From positions 1 to 8,280 of the forward strand of contig JAJXYL010000045.1 of NCBI GenBank assembly GCA_021780575.1: a stretch of 8,280 bases of DNA, given 5' to 3'. Below the pieces are notes generated by a model. That model did not search any database, was not told the origin of the DNA, and saw only the letters and a list, made by a program, of their open reading frames with translations. Source of the DNA: a bacterium (GTDB lineage: Bacteria; Patescibacteriota; Minisyncoccia; Phycocordibacterales; Phycocordibacteraceae). Positions 1 through 6,395 of this stretch are shown piece after piece; within the stretch, counting starts at the first letter, position 1; the number at the start of each line of letters is the position of its first letter. The translations under genes and the position numbers were made by a program.

Positions 1-117
1 CGTCCCGGCCGTATGCTCTTCGAAATCGACGGCGTTCCTGAGACTATTGCCCGCGAGCACCTGCGACAGGCGGGTATGAAGCTGCCGGTCAAGACAGCGG
101 TTATCGCGCGCTGGTAA
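1..117 (+). CDS. rplP: 50S ribosomal protein L16, C-terminal fragment (5' end outside window)
   Basis: The first 38 codons in frame 1 end at TAA (115-117) and read as the C-terminus of L16. The stretch [17 protein letters not shown] followed by a Lys-Leu-Pro-(Val/Ile)-Lys-Thr motif matches the family end (E. coli has DGVPEELAREAF and KLPIKT). L16 sits near the peptidyl-transferase centre and helps position tRNA in the A site. The terminal Arg-Trp replaces the longer E. coli tail. In the usual order rplP is followed by rpmC and rpsQ, as here, which supports the call. The start and most of the protein lie upstream of the window. Confidence 0.93.
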   Translation, partial: RPGRMLFEIDGVPETIAREHLRQAGMKLPVKTAVIARW

Positions 118-137
118 TTTGCCTTTTCTCGATTTCT

Positions 138-338
138 ATGACAAAAAAAGAGACTATGATGACCAAGACCGATCACGAGCTTACCGAACTCCTTTCGAAG
201 ACGCGCGAAACGCTTCGTGCGGAGCGTTTCTCTGCTGCCGGCGCTCGCGCGAAGGACTCCAACAGTCCGCGGAAGCTGCGCAAGGCGATCGCCCGGGTTC
301 TCACTGAGCAGCGCGCCCGTGCGCTTAAGGCTACATAA
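138..338 (+). CDS. rpmC: 50S ribosomal protein L29
   Basis: A 66-residue basic, alpha-helical protein with the L29 pattern: an N-terminal helix with ELTELLSKTRETLRAERF (about residues 14-31), a linker, and a second helix PRKLRKAIARVLTEQR (44-59). L29 binds 23S rRNA near the peptide exit tunnel and helps form the docking site for targeting factors. Its place between rplP and rpsQ is canonical. The start is uncertain: ATGs at 138, 156 and 159 are in frame, and none has a good Shine-Dalgarno sequence. The later ones would give MTKTDHEL..., closer to the usual L29 length of about 60. I keep 138 because it leaves the more typical 20-base gap after rplP. Confidence 0.93.
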   Translation: MTKKETMMTKTDHELTELLSKTRETLRAERFSAAGARAKDSNSPRKLRKAIARVLTEQRARALKAT

Positions 339-343
339 ATAAT

Positions 344-619
344 ATGGAACAGAAAACCTCTCGCCCCCAATCATTTGTCGGTACCGTCGTAAAGACGGCG
401 ATGAAGGATACTGCCACGGTCCGCGTGGATCGCTACACGAAGAACGCGAAGTACAAGAAATATTTCGTACGTTCAAAGAAGTATCTCGCGCACGATCCTG
501 GCAACACGGTAAAAGTCGGCGATACGGTCACTATCGTGGCGACACGGCCAATTTCCAAACTGAAACGGTTCGCCATCGACCCCGCGAAGACGATATCCGC
601 CGAGAACGGCCAAGACTGA
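344..619 (+). CDS. rpsQ: 30S ribosomal protein S17
   Basis: A 91-residue OB-fold protein of the S17 family, a primary 16S rRNA binder in the body of the small subunit. Visible family motifs are FVGTVVKTAMKDTATVRV at the start of the barrel (11-28), KKYLAHDP (45-52; compare the usual K(Y/F)xxHD), GD at 59-60, and RPISKLKRF (68-76, the usual RPLSKTKRW). It lies five bases after rpmC and one base before rplN, so translation is probably coupled to both. The C-terminal tail after the RPISK motif (77-91) is not conserved family sequence. No Shine-Dalgarno sequence precedes the ATG; the leader is AT-rich. Confidence 0.97.
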   Translation: MEQKTSRPQSFVGTVVKTAMKDTATVRVDRYTKNAKYKKYFVRSKKYLAHDPGNTVKVGDTVTIVATRPISKLKRFAIDPAKTISAENGQD

Positions 620-620
620 T

Positions 621-998
621 ATGTTACAAGATCGATCCATAGTTGCAGTTGCAGATAATTCCGGCGGGAAAATCGCCCGGGTCTTCAAGATACTCGGTGG
701 TTCTAAGCGGCGTTACGCCGGTATCGGTGACGTTATCGTCGTCTCGATCCAGACTGCGGAACCGCGCAAGGCGGTGAAGAAGAAGGATATCTATCGCGCC
801 GTTATCGTGCGGCAGACAAAGCCGTTCGCCCGCAAGGATGGTTCGTACATCCGCTTTGATGAGAATGCCGTTGTCCTCATCGAGAAGCAGGGTAAGGAGA
901 TGGGGCCGAAAGGGAACCGCATTTTCGGTCCAGTACCGCGCGAACTTTCCGAGCGCGGTTGGCATTCCATCGTGTCTCTCGCCCCTGAAGTCGTTTAA
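621..998 (+). CDS. rplN: 50S ribosomal protein L14
   Basis: A 125-residue L14 with near-universal motifs: VADNSGGK (10-17), [13 protein letters not shown] (25-37), [11 protein letters not shown] (73-83), [12 protein letters not shown] (98-109) and the C-terminal IVSLAPEVV (117-125). L14 is a five-stranded barrel at the subunit interface; it forms an intersubunit bridge with 16S rRNA and is the docking site of the silencing factor RsfS. The segment [12 protein letters not shown] is slightly longer than the usual ...KEPRGTRI. It starts one base after the rpsQ stop with no Shine-Dalgarno sequence, which suggests translational coupling. Confidence 0.98.
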   Translation: MLQDRSIVAVADNSGGKIARVFKILGGSKRRYAGIGDVIVVSIQTAEPRKAVKKKDIYRAVIVRQTKPFARKDGSYIRFDENAVVLIEKQGKEMGPKGNRIFGPVPRELSERGWHSIVSLAPEVV

Positions 999-1008
999 TC
1001 AATTTCAT

Positions 1009-1278
1009 ATGCACGTAAAAAAAGGAGACACAGTGAAAGTCATCGCCGGCAAGGATAAGGGTAAATCCGGCGTTATTCTGCGCGCCTTACCGAAAGAGGA
1101 CAAGGTAATCGTCGAGGGCGTCGCGCTCTATAAGCGCCACCTGAAGGGGCGCACCGGGGAAGCGGGCCGTATCATTGAGAGATCACGCCCGATTCATGTA
1201 TCAAACGTGAAGAGCCTCTCTGTCACGAAGGCCGCATCTGCTCTTGACGCTCCTGCCAAGAGCGCGAAGAAGAAATAA
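1009..1278 (+). CDS. rplX: 50S ribosomal protein L24, short form
   Basis: An 89-residue protein starting [19 protein letters not shown], the KOW RNA-binding motif typical of L24 (about residues 4-30), followed by [15 protein letters not shown] (32-46) and [10 protein letters not shown] (61-70). L24 initiates large-subunit assembly by binding the 5' domain of 23S rRNA. The ATG at 1009 is chosen because the reading frame continues upstream but overlaps rplN and is not L24-like. The family usually continues after HVSNV with a segment containing RVGF/Y and a Lys-rich end. Here that segment is missing and replaced by an Ala/Lys tail ([19 protein letters not shown]). Ten bases separate it from rplN; no Shine-Dalgarno sequence is seen. 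Confidence 0.95.
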   Translation: MHVKKGDTVKVIAGKDKGKSGVILRALPKEDKVIVEGVALYKRHLKGRTGEAGRIIERSRPIHVSNVKSLSVTKAASALDAPAKSAKKK

Positions 1279-1285
1279 ACTACCT

Positions 1286-1837
1286 ATGTCCATTACGAAA
1301 CAAAAACAACAATCGGCCTATCTCGCGCTTGCGGAGACTTTTGGCTATACAAGCCCAATGCAGGGCCCGCGCATCACCAAGGTCGTCGTCTCCTCCGGCG
1401 TTGGAAAAAAGCGCGACAAGAAACAACTCGAGGTTGTCGAGGATCGCCTTGCGAAGATAACGGGGCAGAAGCCGTCGACGCGCCCCGCGCGCATCTCCAT
1501 CGCTTCTTTCAAGGTGCGCGAGGGAGACACGGTCGGCTATCAAGTGACGCTCCGCGGCGCGCGCATGTATGACTTCGTGGACAAGCTCATCCACATCGCG
1601 CTTCCCCGTACGCGCGACTTCCGGGGCCTTTCGGCGAAGGCTATCGACGAGATGGGCAATCTGACCGTCGGTATTCGGGAGCACACCATCTTTCCCGAGA
1701 CTTCAGACGAAGACTTGAAGGATGTGTTCGGCCTCGCCATCACCATCGTGACAACCGCGAAATCAAAGGCCGAGGCCGAGGCTTTCTTCCGTCATATCGG
1801 CATGCCGCTTATCGTTGACTCGGGCGCAAAACGCTGA
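1286..1837 (+). CDS. rplE: 50S ribosomal protein L5
   Basis: A 183-residue L5, the protein that binds 5S rRNA and forms a bridge to the small-subunit head. Family landmarks are PRITKVVVSSGVG (28-40; usually P+i.KivvN.GvG), QKPSTRPARISIASFKVREG (61-80; usually QkPvit+A+kSia.FklReG), ALPRTRDFRGLS (105-116) and HTIFPE (133-138). The usual Asn of the VVxNxGVG motif is Ser here (VVSSGVG). The ATG at 1286 is preferred to an in-frame ATG at 1244, because the upstream residues lie inside rplX and do not resemble L5. The TGA stop at 1835-1837 shows UGA acting as a stop. The gap to rpsN (36 bases) is the largest in the ribosomal block. Confidence 0.97.
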   Translation: MSITKQKQQSAYLALAETFGYTSPMQGPRITKVVVSSGVGKKRDKKQLEVVEDRLAKITGQKPSTRPARISIASFKVREGDTVGYQVTLRGARMYDFVDKLIHIALPRTRDFRGLSAKAIDEMGNLTVGIREHTIFPETSDEDLKDVFGLAITIVTTAKSKAEAEAFFRHIGMPLIVDSGAKR

Positions 1838-1843
1838 TACTCT

Positions 1844-1873
1844 GGAGCTACGCTCCTCGGAGCTTTATTTTTT
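1844..1873 (+). promoter_or_regulatory. Attenuator-like repeat trio with T-rich tail before rpsN
   Basis: The gap between rplE and rpsN holds GGAGC (1844-1848), GCTCC (1852-1856) and GGAGC (1859-1863), then TTTATTTTTT (1864-1873) directly before the rpsN ATG. The middle segment can pair with the first or the third, never both. The second pairing followed by a T-run looks like a small intrinsic terminator, the first like an antiterminator. The stems are only 4-5 bp with very short loops, so the structure is weak. GGAG at 1859-1862 could instead be the ribosome-binding site of rpsN, with an 11-base spacing. Confidence 0.3.
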
Positions 1874-2143
1874 ATGGCAAAGAAATCCCAGCTGGCACGA
1901 TACGCCAAGAAGGCGGCACTCGTGAAGAAGTACGCGACGAAGCGTGCCACTTTGAAGCTGGCGGGCGATTTCGAGGGTCTCCAGAAACTCCCGAGAAATT
2001 CTTCGCCGGTACGGCTGAAGAACCGCTGTGCGATTACCGGGCGTTCCCGCGGATATATGCGGGCCTTCGGCCTTTCGCGCATACAGTTTAGAGAGCTTGC
2101 GCGCGACGGCAAGATCCCAGGCGTCAAGAAAGCATCATGGTAA
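1874..2143 (+). CDS. rpsN: 30S ribosomal protein S14, zinc-free type, 89 residues
   Basis: S14 binds 16S rRNA in the 30S head near the A and P sites. The conserved C-terminal block begins [19 protein letters not shown] (39-57), continues [11 protein letters not shown] (65-75) and ends IPGVKKASW (81-89). It has a single Cys (C52); the paired CxxC motifs of the short 61-residue zinc-binding S14 are absent, so it is the zinc-independent type. At 89 residues it is shorter than E. coli S14 (101) and similar to the medium forms found in several phyla. Its last codons overlap the start of rpsH by 7 bases (ATGGTAA), so the two are probably translated together. Confidence 0.97.
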   Translation: MAKKSQLARYAKKAALVKKYATKRATLKLAGDFEGLQKLPRNSSPVRLKNRCAITGRSRGYMRAFGLSRIQFRELARDGKIPGVKKASW

Positions 2144-2541
2144 CTGACCGCGTTGGTGATTTCATTATTCGTTTGCAAAATGCCGCACTCATCGGCAAGC
2201 GTGAGGTGTCGGCGCCCTATTCAGCGCATCTTCTCGCCATCGCAAAGAAGCTCAAGGAGCTCGGTTTCCTGACGCTCGTCACTACCGATGTGAAGGATGA
2301 TGGCAAGGTGCACAAGACGCTGGTCGTGACCCTTGCCTACGACGAACGCGGAGCTTCCAAGCTGCATGGGGTGAATCGCATCAGCAAGCCCGGTCGACGG
2401 CTTTACGCCCCGCACACCGCTGCACATAAGGTGAAGGGCGGTACAGGCGCGCGCATCATCTCGAGTCCTTCGGGCATCGTTTCAGATGCGGAAGCGCGCA
2501 AAAATAGGGTCGGTGGCGAAGAATTGTTTGAAATCTGGTAA
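2137..2541 (+). CDS. rpsH: 30S ribosomal protein S8
   Basis: A 134-residue S8, a primary binder of the 16S rRNA central domain. It starts [20 protein letters not shown] (1-20; the usual M.D.iaD.ltRirNA), continues KLKELGFL (38-45), SKPGRRLY (83-90; usually SKPGlRvY), and ends with [22 protein letters not shown] pattern residues (E119, A120, R121, G126, G127, E128, W134). In the GxGxxIxSTS-type strand the protein has [14 protein letters not shown]. In E. coli S8 represses this operon by binding the mRNA near rplE; I cannot see a matching site here. The ATG lies inside the end of rpsN, a strong sign of coupled translation. Confidence 0.98.
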   Translation: MVTDRVGDFIIRLQNAALIGKREVSAPYSAHLLAIAKKLKELGFLTLVTTDVKDDGKVHKTLVVTLAYDERGASKLHGVNRISKPGRRLYAPHTAAHKVKGGTGARIISSPSGIVSDAEARKNRVGGEELFEIW

Positions 2542-2555
2542 TTTTCATCATACTT

Positions 2556-3086
2556 ATGAGCCGCCTTGCAAAGAAGCCGATAGCTGTAGGAAAGACAACC
2601 GTGTCAGTCGCGGGTGGCGTGCTGTCCGTCAAAGGAACGAAAGGGACGCTCACCAAGCGCGTGCACCCTTCTATTGCGATTGTCGTTGACGAGCAAGGAG
2701 TACTCGTCACGCCCAAGGATCGCTCCCGCCTCGCCAAGACGCTCACGGGCACCTTCGCATCGCATGTGAAGAACATGGTTGCGGGCGTGGAAACACCCTT
2801 CGTGAAAAAGCTCATTCTCGAGGGCGTCGGCTACCGCGTGGAATTGAAAGGGAAACAGCTCGTCCTCTCAATCGGCTTCTCGCATACGGTACCGCTTGAT
2901 ATACCAGAGGACGTGACGGTGGCCGTGGAAAAGAATACGATGACACTTACCAGTCCGAACAAGGAGTCAGTCGGGCAGTTCGCCGCGGATATCCGCCGTC
3001 GCAAACCGTCGGAGCCGTACCTCGGGAAGGGTATTCGCTACGAGGGAGAAGTTGTCCGCCGCAAGCAGGGCAAGAAGGCTGTCTAG
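2556..3086 (+). CDS. rplF: 50S ribosomal protein L6
   Basis: A 176-residue L6 of normal length with its two related domains. It begins [20 protein letters not shown] (usually MSRIGk.PI.iP.gV.v), has the internal [21 protein letters not shown] (91-110; usually GVGYRA...g..l.L.LGySHpV), and the C-terminal signature [12 protein letters not shown] (151-162) before a basic tail. L6 sits at the base of the L7/L12 stalk near the sarcin-ricin loop and contacts elongation factors. It begins 14 bases after rpsH and ends 8 bases before rplR. The leader TTTTCATCATACTT contains no Shine-Dalgarno sequence. Confidence 0.98.
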   Translation: MSRLAKKPIAVGKTTVSVAGGVLSVKGTKGTLTKRVHPSIAIVVDEQGVLVTPKDRSRLAKTLTGTFASHVKNMVAGVETPFVKKLILEGVGYRVELKGKQLVLSIGFSHTVPLDIPEDVTVAVEKNTMTLTSPNKESVGQFAADIRRRKPSEPYLGKGIRYEGEVVRRKQGKKAV

Positions 3087-3094
3087 AATCCACC

Positions 3095-3445
3095 ATGAAA
3101 AAATCACTCACCACCAACAAAGAGTTGCGCAAGCGCCGACACGCGCGCGTACGCGCGCGTGTCGCAGGAACTGCCGAGAGGCCGCGGCTCGCGGTTTTCC
3201 GGAGCAACCGATTCATTTCGGCGCAGCTCATCGATGATACGGCGGGGAAGACGGTTGCCGCGACGCACGGCCGCGAGTTCAAAGGACCACAATCGGTACA
3301 GGCAACTTCGGTTGGCGCGGCAATTGCGAAGAAAGCAAAGGCGGCCGGTGTTACCTCCGTTGTCTTTGACCGCGCGGGCTATCGCTATGGCGGGCAGGTG
3401 AAGGCGCTCGCCGATGCTGCGCGCGAGGGGGGTCTCGTCTTTTAA
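3095..3445 (+). CDS. rplR: 50S ribosomal protein L18
   Basis: A 116-residue L18, which with L5 carries 5S rRNA into the central protuberance. The flexible, very basic N-terminus ([20 protein letters not shown], 9-28) is followed by [20 protein letters not shown] (29-48) and the C-terminal [20 protein letters not shown] pattern (91-110) ending EGGLVF. All are family hallmarks. Codons 15-24 of the basic N-terminus are written as a perfect 28-bp palindrome, described separately. The gene starts 8 bases after rplF with no Shine-Dalgarno sequence. Confidence 0.98.
   Translation: MKKSLTTNKELRKRRHARVRARVAGTAERPRLAVFRSNRFISAQLIDDTAGKTVAATHGREFKGPQSVQATSVGAAIAKKAKAAGVTSVVFDRAGYRYGGQVKALADAAREGGLVF
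3137..3164. repeat. Perfect 28-bp palindrome inside rplR
   Basis: The half-site CGACACGCGCGCGT (3137-3150) is followed with no spacer by its exact reverse complement (3151-3164). The symmetry stops at both edges (C3136 against C3165). In the rplR frame it encodes RHARVRARV plus the first base of an Ala codon. In mRNA it could form a stem of about 12 bp with a small loop; in DNA it is a two-fold symmetric site rich in CG steps. Arg/Ala codons (CGC, GCG) favour such symmetry by composition, but 14 consecutive matching pairs is long. Confidence 0.9.
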
Positions 3446-3454
3446 TACATACAT

Positions 3455-4084
3455 ATGACTGCACCAGCGGAAAAAGAAATAATACAAGAAGTAGATGTTG
3501 TGAAAGCGGCTGTGCCGGTAGCGGACGTCGTTTCTGAAGAGGCCGAGGCGGTGCCGGCGACGCGTACTCCGGGTGCACGCGGTGGCGGCCGCGGATCAAT
3601 TCGCGGACGATCGCCGCGCGGTGGCGGCAGGGGCCGCGCGCCACGCGAGCGCGGAGAGTTTGAGCAGGTGACGGTGGACGTGCGTCGCGTCGCCCGCGTG
3701 ATGGCGGGCGGGCGGCGCTTCAACTTCAGTCTCGTCGTTATTATTGGCGACAAGAAGGGCCGTGTCGGCGTCGGACTCGGTAAGGCTATAGACACTGCCC
3801 TTGCCATTGATAAGGCGACGCGCGATGCGAAGCGTCACCTCATCACGGTTCCGCGTACAGCTTCCGGCTCCATTCCGCACCAGGTCTCCGCGAAGTACGC
3901 CTCCTCGACGGTAGAAATCATTCCTTCAAAAGGTCGCGGGCTCGTTGCCGGCTCGGCAGTGCGTACCGTGCTTGATCTCGCCGGCGTGACTGACGTTGTG
4001 ACGAAGATACATACCCGCTCCAAGAACAAGCTCACCATAGCGCGTGCGACCGTTGCCGCGCTGAAAAAACTGCGCACCGCGTAA
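3455..4084 (+). CDS. rpsE: 30S ribosomal protein S5 with Arg/Gly-rich N-terminal extension
   Basis: The S5 core starts near residue 68 (EFEQVTVDVRRVARVMAGGR) and includes FSLVVIIGDKKGRVGVGLGK (91-110, the S5 RNA-binding signature region), VEIIPSKGRGLVAG (153-166) and AVRTVLDLAGVTDV (168-181). S5 acts in decoding fidelity and in mRNA entry and helicase activity. Two features are unusual against E. coli S5 (167 residues). First, an extension of about 67 residues: an acidic Val/Glu-rich part (1-33) followed by an RG/RGG part (42-67). Second, the protein ends ATVAALKKLRTA, lacking the C-terminal tail that in E. coli includes AAKRGKSVEEILG. N-terminal RG-rich extensions fit what I recall of Parcubacterial S5. 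It ends nine bases before rplO; no rpmD lies between. Confidence 0.97.
   Translation: MTAPAEKEIIQEVDVVKAAVPVADVVSEEAEAVPATRTPGARGGGRGSIRGRSPRGGGRGRAPRERGEFEQVTVDVRRVARVMAGGRRFNFSLVVIIGDKKGRVGVGLGKAIDTALAIDKATRDAKRHLITVPRTASGSIPHQVSAKYASSTVEIIPSKGRGLVAGSAVRTVLDLAGVTDVVTKIHTRSKNKLTIARATVAALKKLRTA
3578..3628 (+). repeat. Two 12-bp direct repeats coding the RGGGR units of S5
   Basis: CGCGGTGGCGGC occurs at 3578-3589 and again at 3617-3628. The copies are 39 bases (13 codons) apart and in the same frame, giving R42-GGGRG and R55-GGGRG in the S5 extension. This is consistent with an in-frame duplication of a 13-residue unit (RGGGRGSIRGRSP then RGGGRGRAPRERG) that has since diverged. Confidence 0.7.
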
Positions 4085-4093
4085 ATTTTTTGT

Positions 4094-4546
4094 ATGCAAC
4101 TCCACTCACTCTCTCCAAGGACTAAAAATATTAAGAACGCGCCCGTTGGGCGTGGCGGAAAGCGCGGGAAAACCTCCGGACGCGGTGGCAAAGGGCAGAC
4201 CGCGCGCGCCGGGCACAAGATTCGCCCGGAAGTCCGCGATCTCGTCAAGAAATTTCCCAAGCGCCGTGGGTACGGAAAGAATCGCGCGCGTACCGTGAAG
4301 ACGAATCGCATCAGCGCAAGCGCGGTGAATCTCGCTGCGCTCGAATCGGCCTACAAGGCCGGCGAGACCGTTTCCCCGGCTTCACTCCTTGCTAAGGGCC
4401 TCGTGCGCAGAACGAAAGGACGTCCTCCCGTCGTAAAGATCCTCGGGGCGGGAGAGGTTACGAAGGCGCTTGTCGTGAAAGGATGTGCAATTTCCGCCAG
4501 AGCACGCGCCGCAGTCCTCGCGAAAGGCGGCACCATCCATGGTTAA
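4094..4546 (+). CDS. rplO: 50S ribosomal protein L15
   Basis: A 150-residue L15, a late-assembling protein whose long Gly/Arg-rich N-terminus threads into 23S rRNA. It starts MQLHSLSPRTKNIKNAPVGR, followed by the GKTSGRGGKGQTARAG block (25-40; usually G.GkTgGrGhKGQ.sRsG). The usual FEGGQMPLyRRLPKRGF segment is here IRPEVRDLVKKFPKRRGYGK (43-62), a form that I associate with Parcubacteria. The C-terminal VVKILGAGEVTKALVVKG (113-130) and ARAAVLAKGGTI (137-148) are canonical. Its final eight bases overlap the secY start (ATGGTTAA). It follows rpsE directly, where rpmD would normally be. Confidence 0.97.
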   Translation: MQLHSLSPRTKNIKNAPVGRGGKRGKTSGRGGKGQTARAGHKIRPEVRDLVKKFPKRRGYGKNRARTVKTNRISASAVNLAALESAYKAGETVSPASLLAKGLVRRTKGRPPVVKILGAGEVTKALVVKGCAISARARAAVLAKGGTIHG

Positions 4547-5813
4547 TACTCTCATCCACAAGCTCAAACTCGCCTTTAACGATTCCGAGATCCGTTTCCG
4601 CATCCTCTTCCTTGTCGGAGCACTCGCGCTCTTTCGTCTTCTCGCGGCGATACCGATTCCAGGTGTCGATAAGAATGCGCTCGCATCTTTCTTTGCAAGC
4701 AATCAATTCTTCGGACTTCTCAACGTCTTTTCCGGTGGCGGACTCGCGCGGCTTTCGATTGTGATGCTCGGCGTCGGCCCTTATATCACCGCCTCAATTA
4801 TCATGCAGCTCGGCACGATTATCTTTCCACAAGTGAAGCAGGCCTATTTTGAAGAAGGCGAAGCTGGTCGTGCCAAGTTCATCAGCTGGAGCCGTCTTCT
4901 CACTATCCCTATCGCCGTTCTCCAGGGTATCGGCTTTTTGTTCTTGCTCCAGAGCCAGGGTGTTATCGCGCCTCTAAGTTCAACCGCACTTATCGCGAAT
5001 GTCGCTCTTATTACTGCAGGCTCGGTTCTTCTTATGTGGCTCGGCGAGCTCGTGACTGAGTTCGGAATCGGAAACGGCGTTTCGCTCATCATTCTCGCCG
5101 GGATTCTCGCACGTGTGCCCTCGAGTGTCTCGCAGGCAATCTTTGCATCGAGTGCTGCGAATATTCCAAGCTACCTCGCTTTTGCGATTCTCGGACTCGC
5201 GATGATTTATGCAGTGGTGATTGTCTCCGACGCCGAGCGCTCCATACCGATTGCGTATGCGCGCGCCGTGCGCGGTGCGGCACTCGCTCAGAATGCCGCG
5301 ACCTACCTCCCAATCCGGCTTCTCCAGGCGGGCGTTATCCCCATCATCTTCGCCCTTTCCCTTCTCCTGGTCCCACAGATGGCGCTCTCCATGCTTTCGG
5401 CCATGCACGTTTCTTTCGCTTCCGCGGGAGCGCTCTGGTACAGCGCCTTCCTCGCAAATCCATGGAAGTACGGCTCAGTCTACTTCCTGCTTGTCATTCT
5501 CTTCACTTATTTCTATACGGCGGTCACCTTCGAGCCCCACCGCGTTGCAGAAAACCTCCAGAAGACGGGTGCATTCGTGCCTGGCGTTCGCCCCGGCCGC
5601 GAGACAGAGGAATACATCGGTAAGGTTGTCAACCGCGTTACGCTCCCCGGCGCCGTCTTCCTCGGTCTTATCGCCGTCGCCCCCTCTATCATCCAAGGAC
5701 TCACTGGCGTGACGACTCTCGTGCTTGGTGGCACCGCACTCCTTATCGCAGTTCAGGTCACCCTCGATCTTGCCCAGAAAATTGACGCCCAAGTATCGCT
5801 TCGGGAATATTAA
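4539..5813 (+). CDS. secY: Preprotein translocase channel subunit SecY
   Basis: A 424-residue integral membrane protein that forms the Sec channel for secretion and membrane insertion. About ten hydrophobic segments can be seen, near residues 20-40, 72-95, 118-138, 147-168, 178-193, 210-230, 260-282, 312-330, 368-386 and 391-408. Family motifs are FRLLAAIPIPGVD (32-44), FSGGGLARLSIVMLGVGPYI (64-83, plug and TM2), WLGELVTEFGIGNGVSLII (167-185), and FVPGVRPGRETEEYI (346-360), whose R351 matches the essential E. coli R357 in the cytoplasmic loop that contacts SecA and the ribosome. The C-terminus ends QKIDAQVSLREY. The ATG at 4539 is chosen over 4485 because it yields the usual N-terminus and overlaps rplO by only eight bases. 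Confidence 0.98.
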   Translation: MVNTLIHKLKLAFNDSEIRFRILFLVGALALFRLLAAIPIPGVDKNALASFFASNQFFGLLNVFSGGGLARLSIVMLGVGPYITASIIMQLGTIIFPQVKQAYFEEGEAGRAKFISWSRLLTIPIAVLQGIGFLFLLQSQGVIAPLSSTALIANVALITAGSVLLMWLGELVTEFGIGNGVSLIILAGILARVPSSVSQAIFASSAANIPSYLAFAILGLAMIYAVVIVSDAERSIPIAYARAVRGAALAQNAATYLPIRLLQAGVIPIIFALSLLLVPQMALSMLSAMHVSFASAGALWYSAFLANPWKYGSVYFLLVILFTYFYTAVTFEPHRVAENLQKTGAFVPGVRPGRETEEYIGKVVNRVTLPGAVFLGLIAVAPSIIQGLTGVTTLVLGGTALLIAVQVTLDLAQKIDAQVSLREY

Positions 5814-5831
5814 AAATGATAGAGTGAGCAG

Positions 5832-6395
5832 ATGGAAAAACCAATCGTATTCTTCATCGGGAAGCCTGGATGTGGGAAGGGGACACAGGCGCAGCTTTTG
5901 TCAGAGGTAACGGGCTGGCCTGTCGTTGGCACAAGCAGTGGGCTACGCGAGATCGTCGCCGCAGGTGGTGCCGTCGGACGCAAGCTGAAGGAAACGATGG
6001 ACGCCGGGCTCCTCACGCCCTACTGGTTTGCTGCCTATGTATACCTCAAGATTCTTTTCAGTATCCCGGAGGGCGGCAACGTGATTTTTGACGGAACGAG
6101 CCGTACGCTCCCAGAGGCCGAAATTGTCACCGAATCGCTCAAATGGCTCGGAAGGCCCTTTCATATCTTTTACCTCCACGTCCCCGATGATGAGGTGCAG
6201 AAGCGCATCAGTCTACGAAAAGAGAAGGAAGATCGCCGCGACGATCATGTTGTCGACAAGCGGCTTGAAGAATATTACGCGAGTACGGAAAAAGCGATTG
6301 CGCTCTACCGCAAGACCGGCATACTGACCGAGATTGACGGCCATCGTCCACGCGAGGTTATCGCGGCGGAGGTCAGGGGTATCCTCAAGATGTAA
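5832..6395 (+). CDS. adk: Adenylate kinase family protein (short lid, altered NMP site)
   Basis: A 187-residue P-loop nucleoside monophosphate kinase, expected to convert AMP and ATP to 2 ADP in the cytoplasm. The P-loop is GKPGCGKGTQ (10-19). R39, R91 and lid arginines R125, R129, R135/R136 and R144 match the catalytic arginines of E. coli Adk. The lid is minimal (RISLRKEKEDRRDDHVVDKR) with no zinc Cys cluster, hence the short length (E. coli 214). Two motifs differ: STGDMLR reads TSSGLRE (34-40), and DGFPRTxxQA reads DGTSRTLPEA (87-96), so the AMP-contacting Gln is Glu95. Its position between secY and map is the standard adk locus. Specificity for AMP is therefore likely but not certain. 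Its TAA shares one base with the map ATG. Confidence 0.88.
   Translation: MEKPIVFFIGKPGCGKGTQAQLLSEVTGWPVVGTSSGLREIVAAGGAVGRKLKETMDAGLLTPYWFAAYVYLKILFSIPEGGNVIFDGTSRTLPEAEIVTESLKWLGRPFHIFYLHVPDDEVQKRISLRKEKEDRRDDHVVDKRLEEYYASTEKAIALYRKTGILTEIDGHRPREVIAAEVRGILKM

Noticed and set aside
617..619. UGA as a glycine codon (code 25)
   Set aside because: Reading through the TGA stops at 617-619 and 1835-1837 would extend S17 and L5 beyond their family ends into the next genes; they behave as normal stops.
838..1008. N-terminal extension of rplX upstream of ATG 1009
   Set aside because: It overlaps rplN almost entirely, is not L24-like, and the ATG at 1009 gives the family N-terminus.
1244..1285. 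Longer rplE start at 1244
   Set aside because: The added 14 residues lie inside the rplX end and do not resemble L5; the ATG at 1286 follows the rplX stop by seven bases.
4485..4538. Longer secY start at 4485
   Set aside because: The extra 18 residues overlap rplO and are hydrophilic and unlike the SecY N-terminus; ATG 4539 gives the usual start.
5816..5827. Mini-cistron ATG-ATA-GAG-TGA between secY and adk
   Set aside because: A three-codon frame is expected by chance in an 18-base AT-rich gap; nothing else supports a leader peptide.
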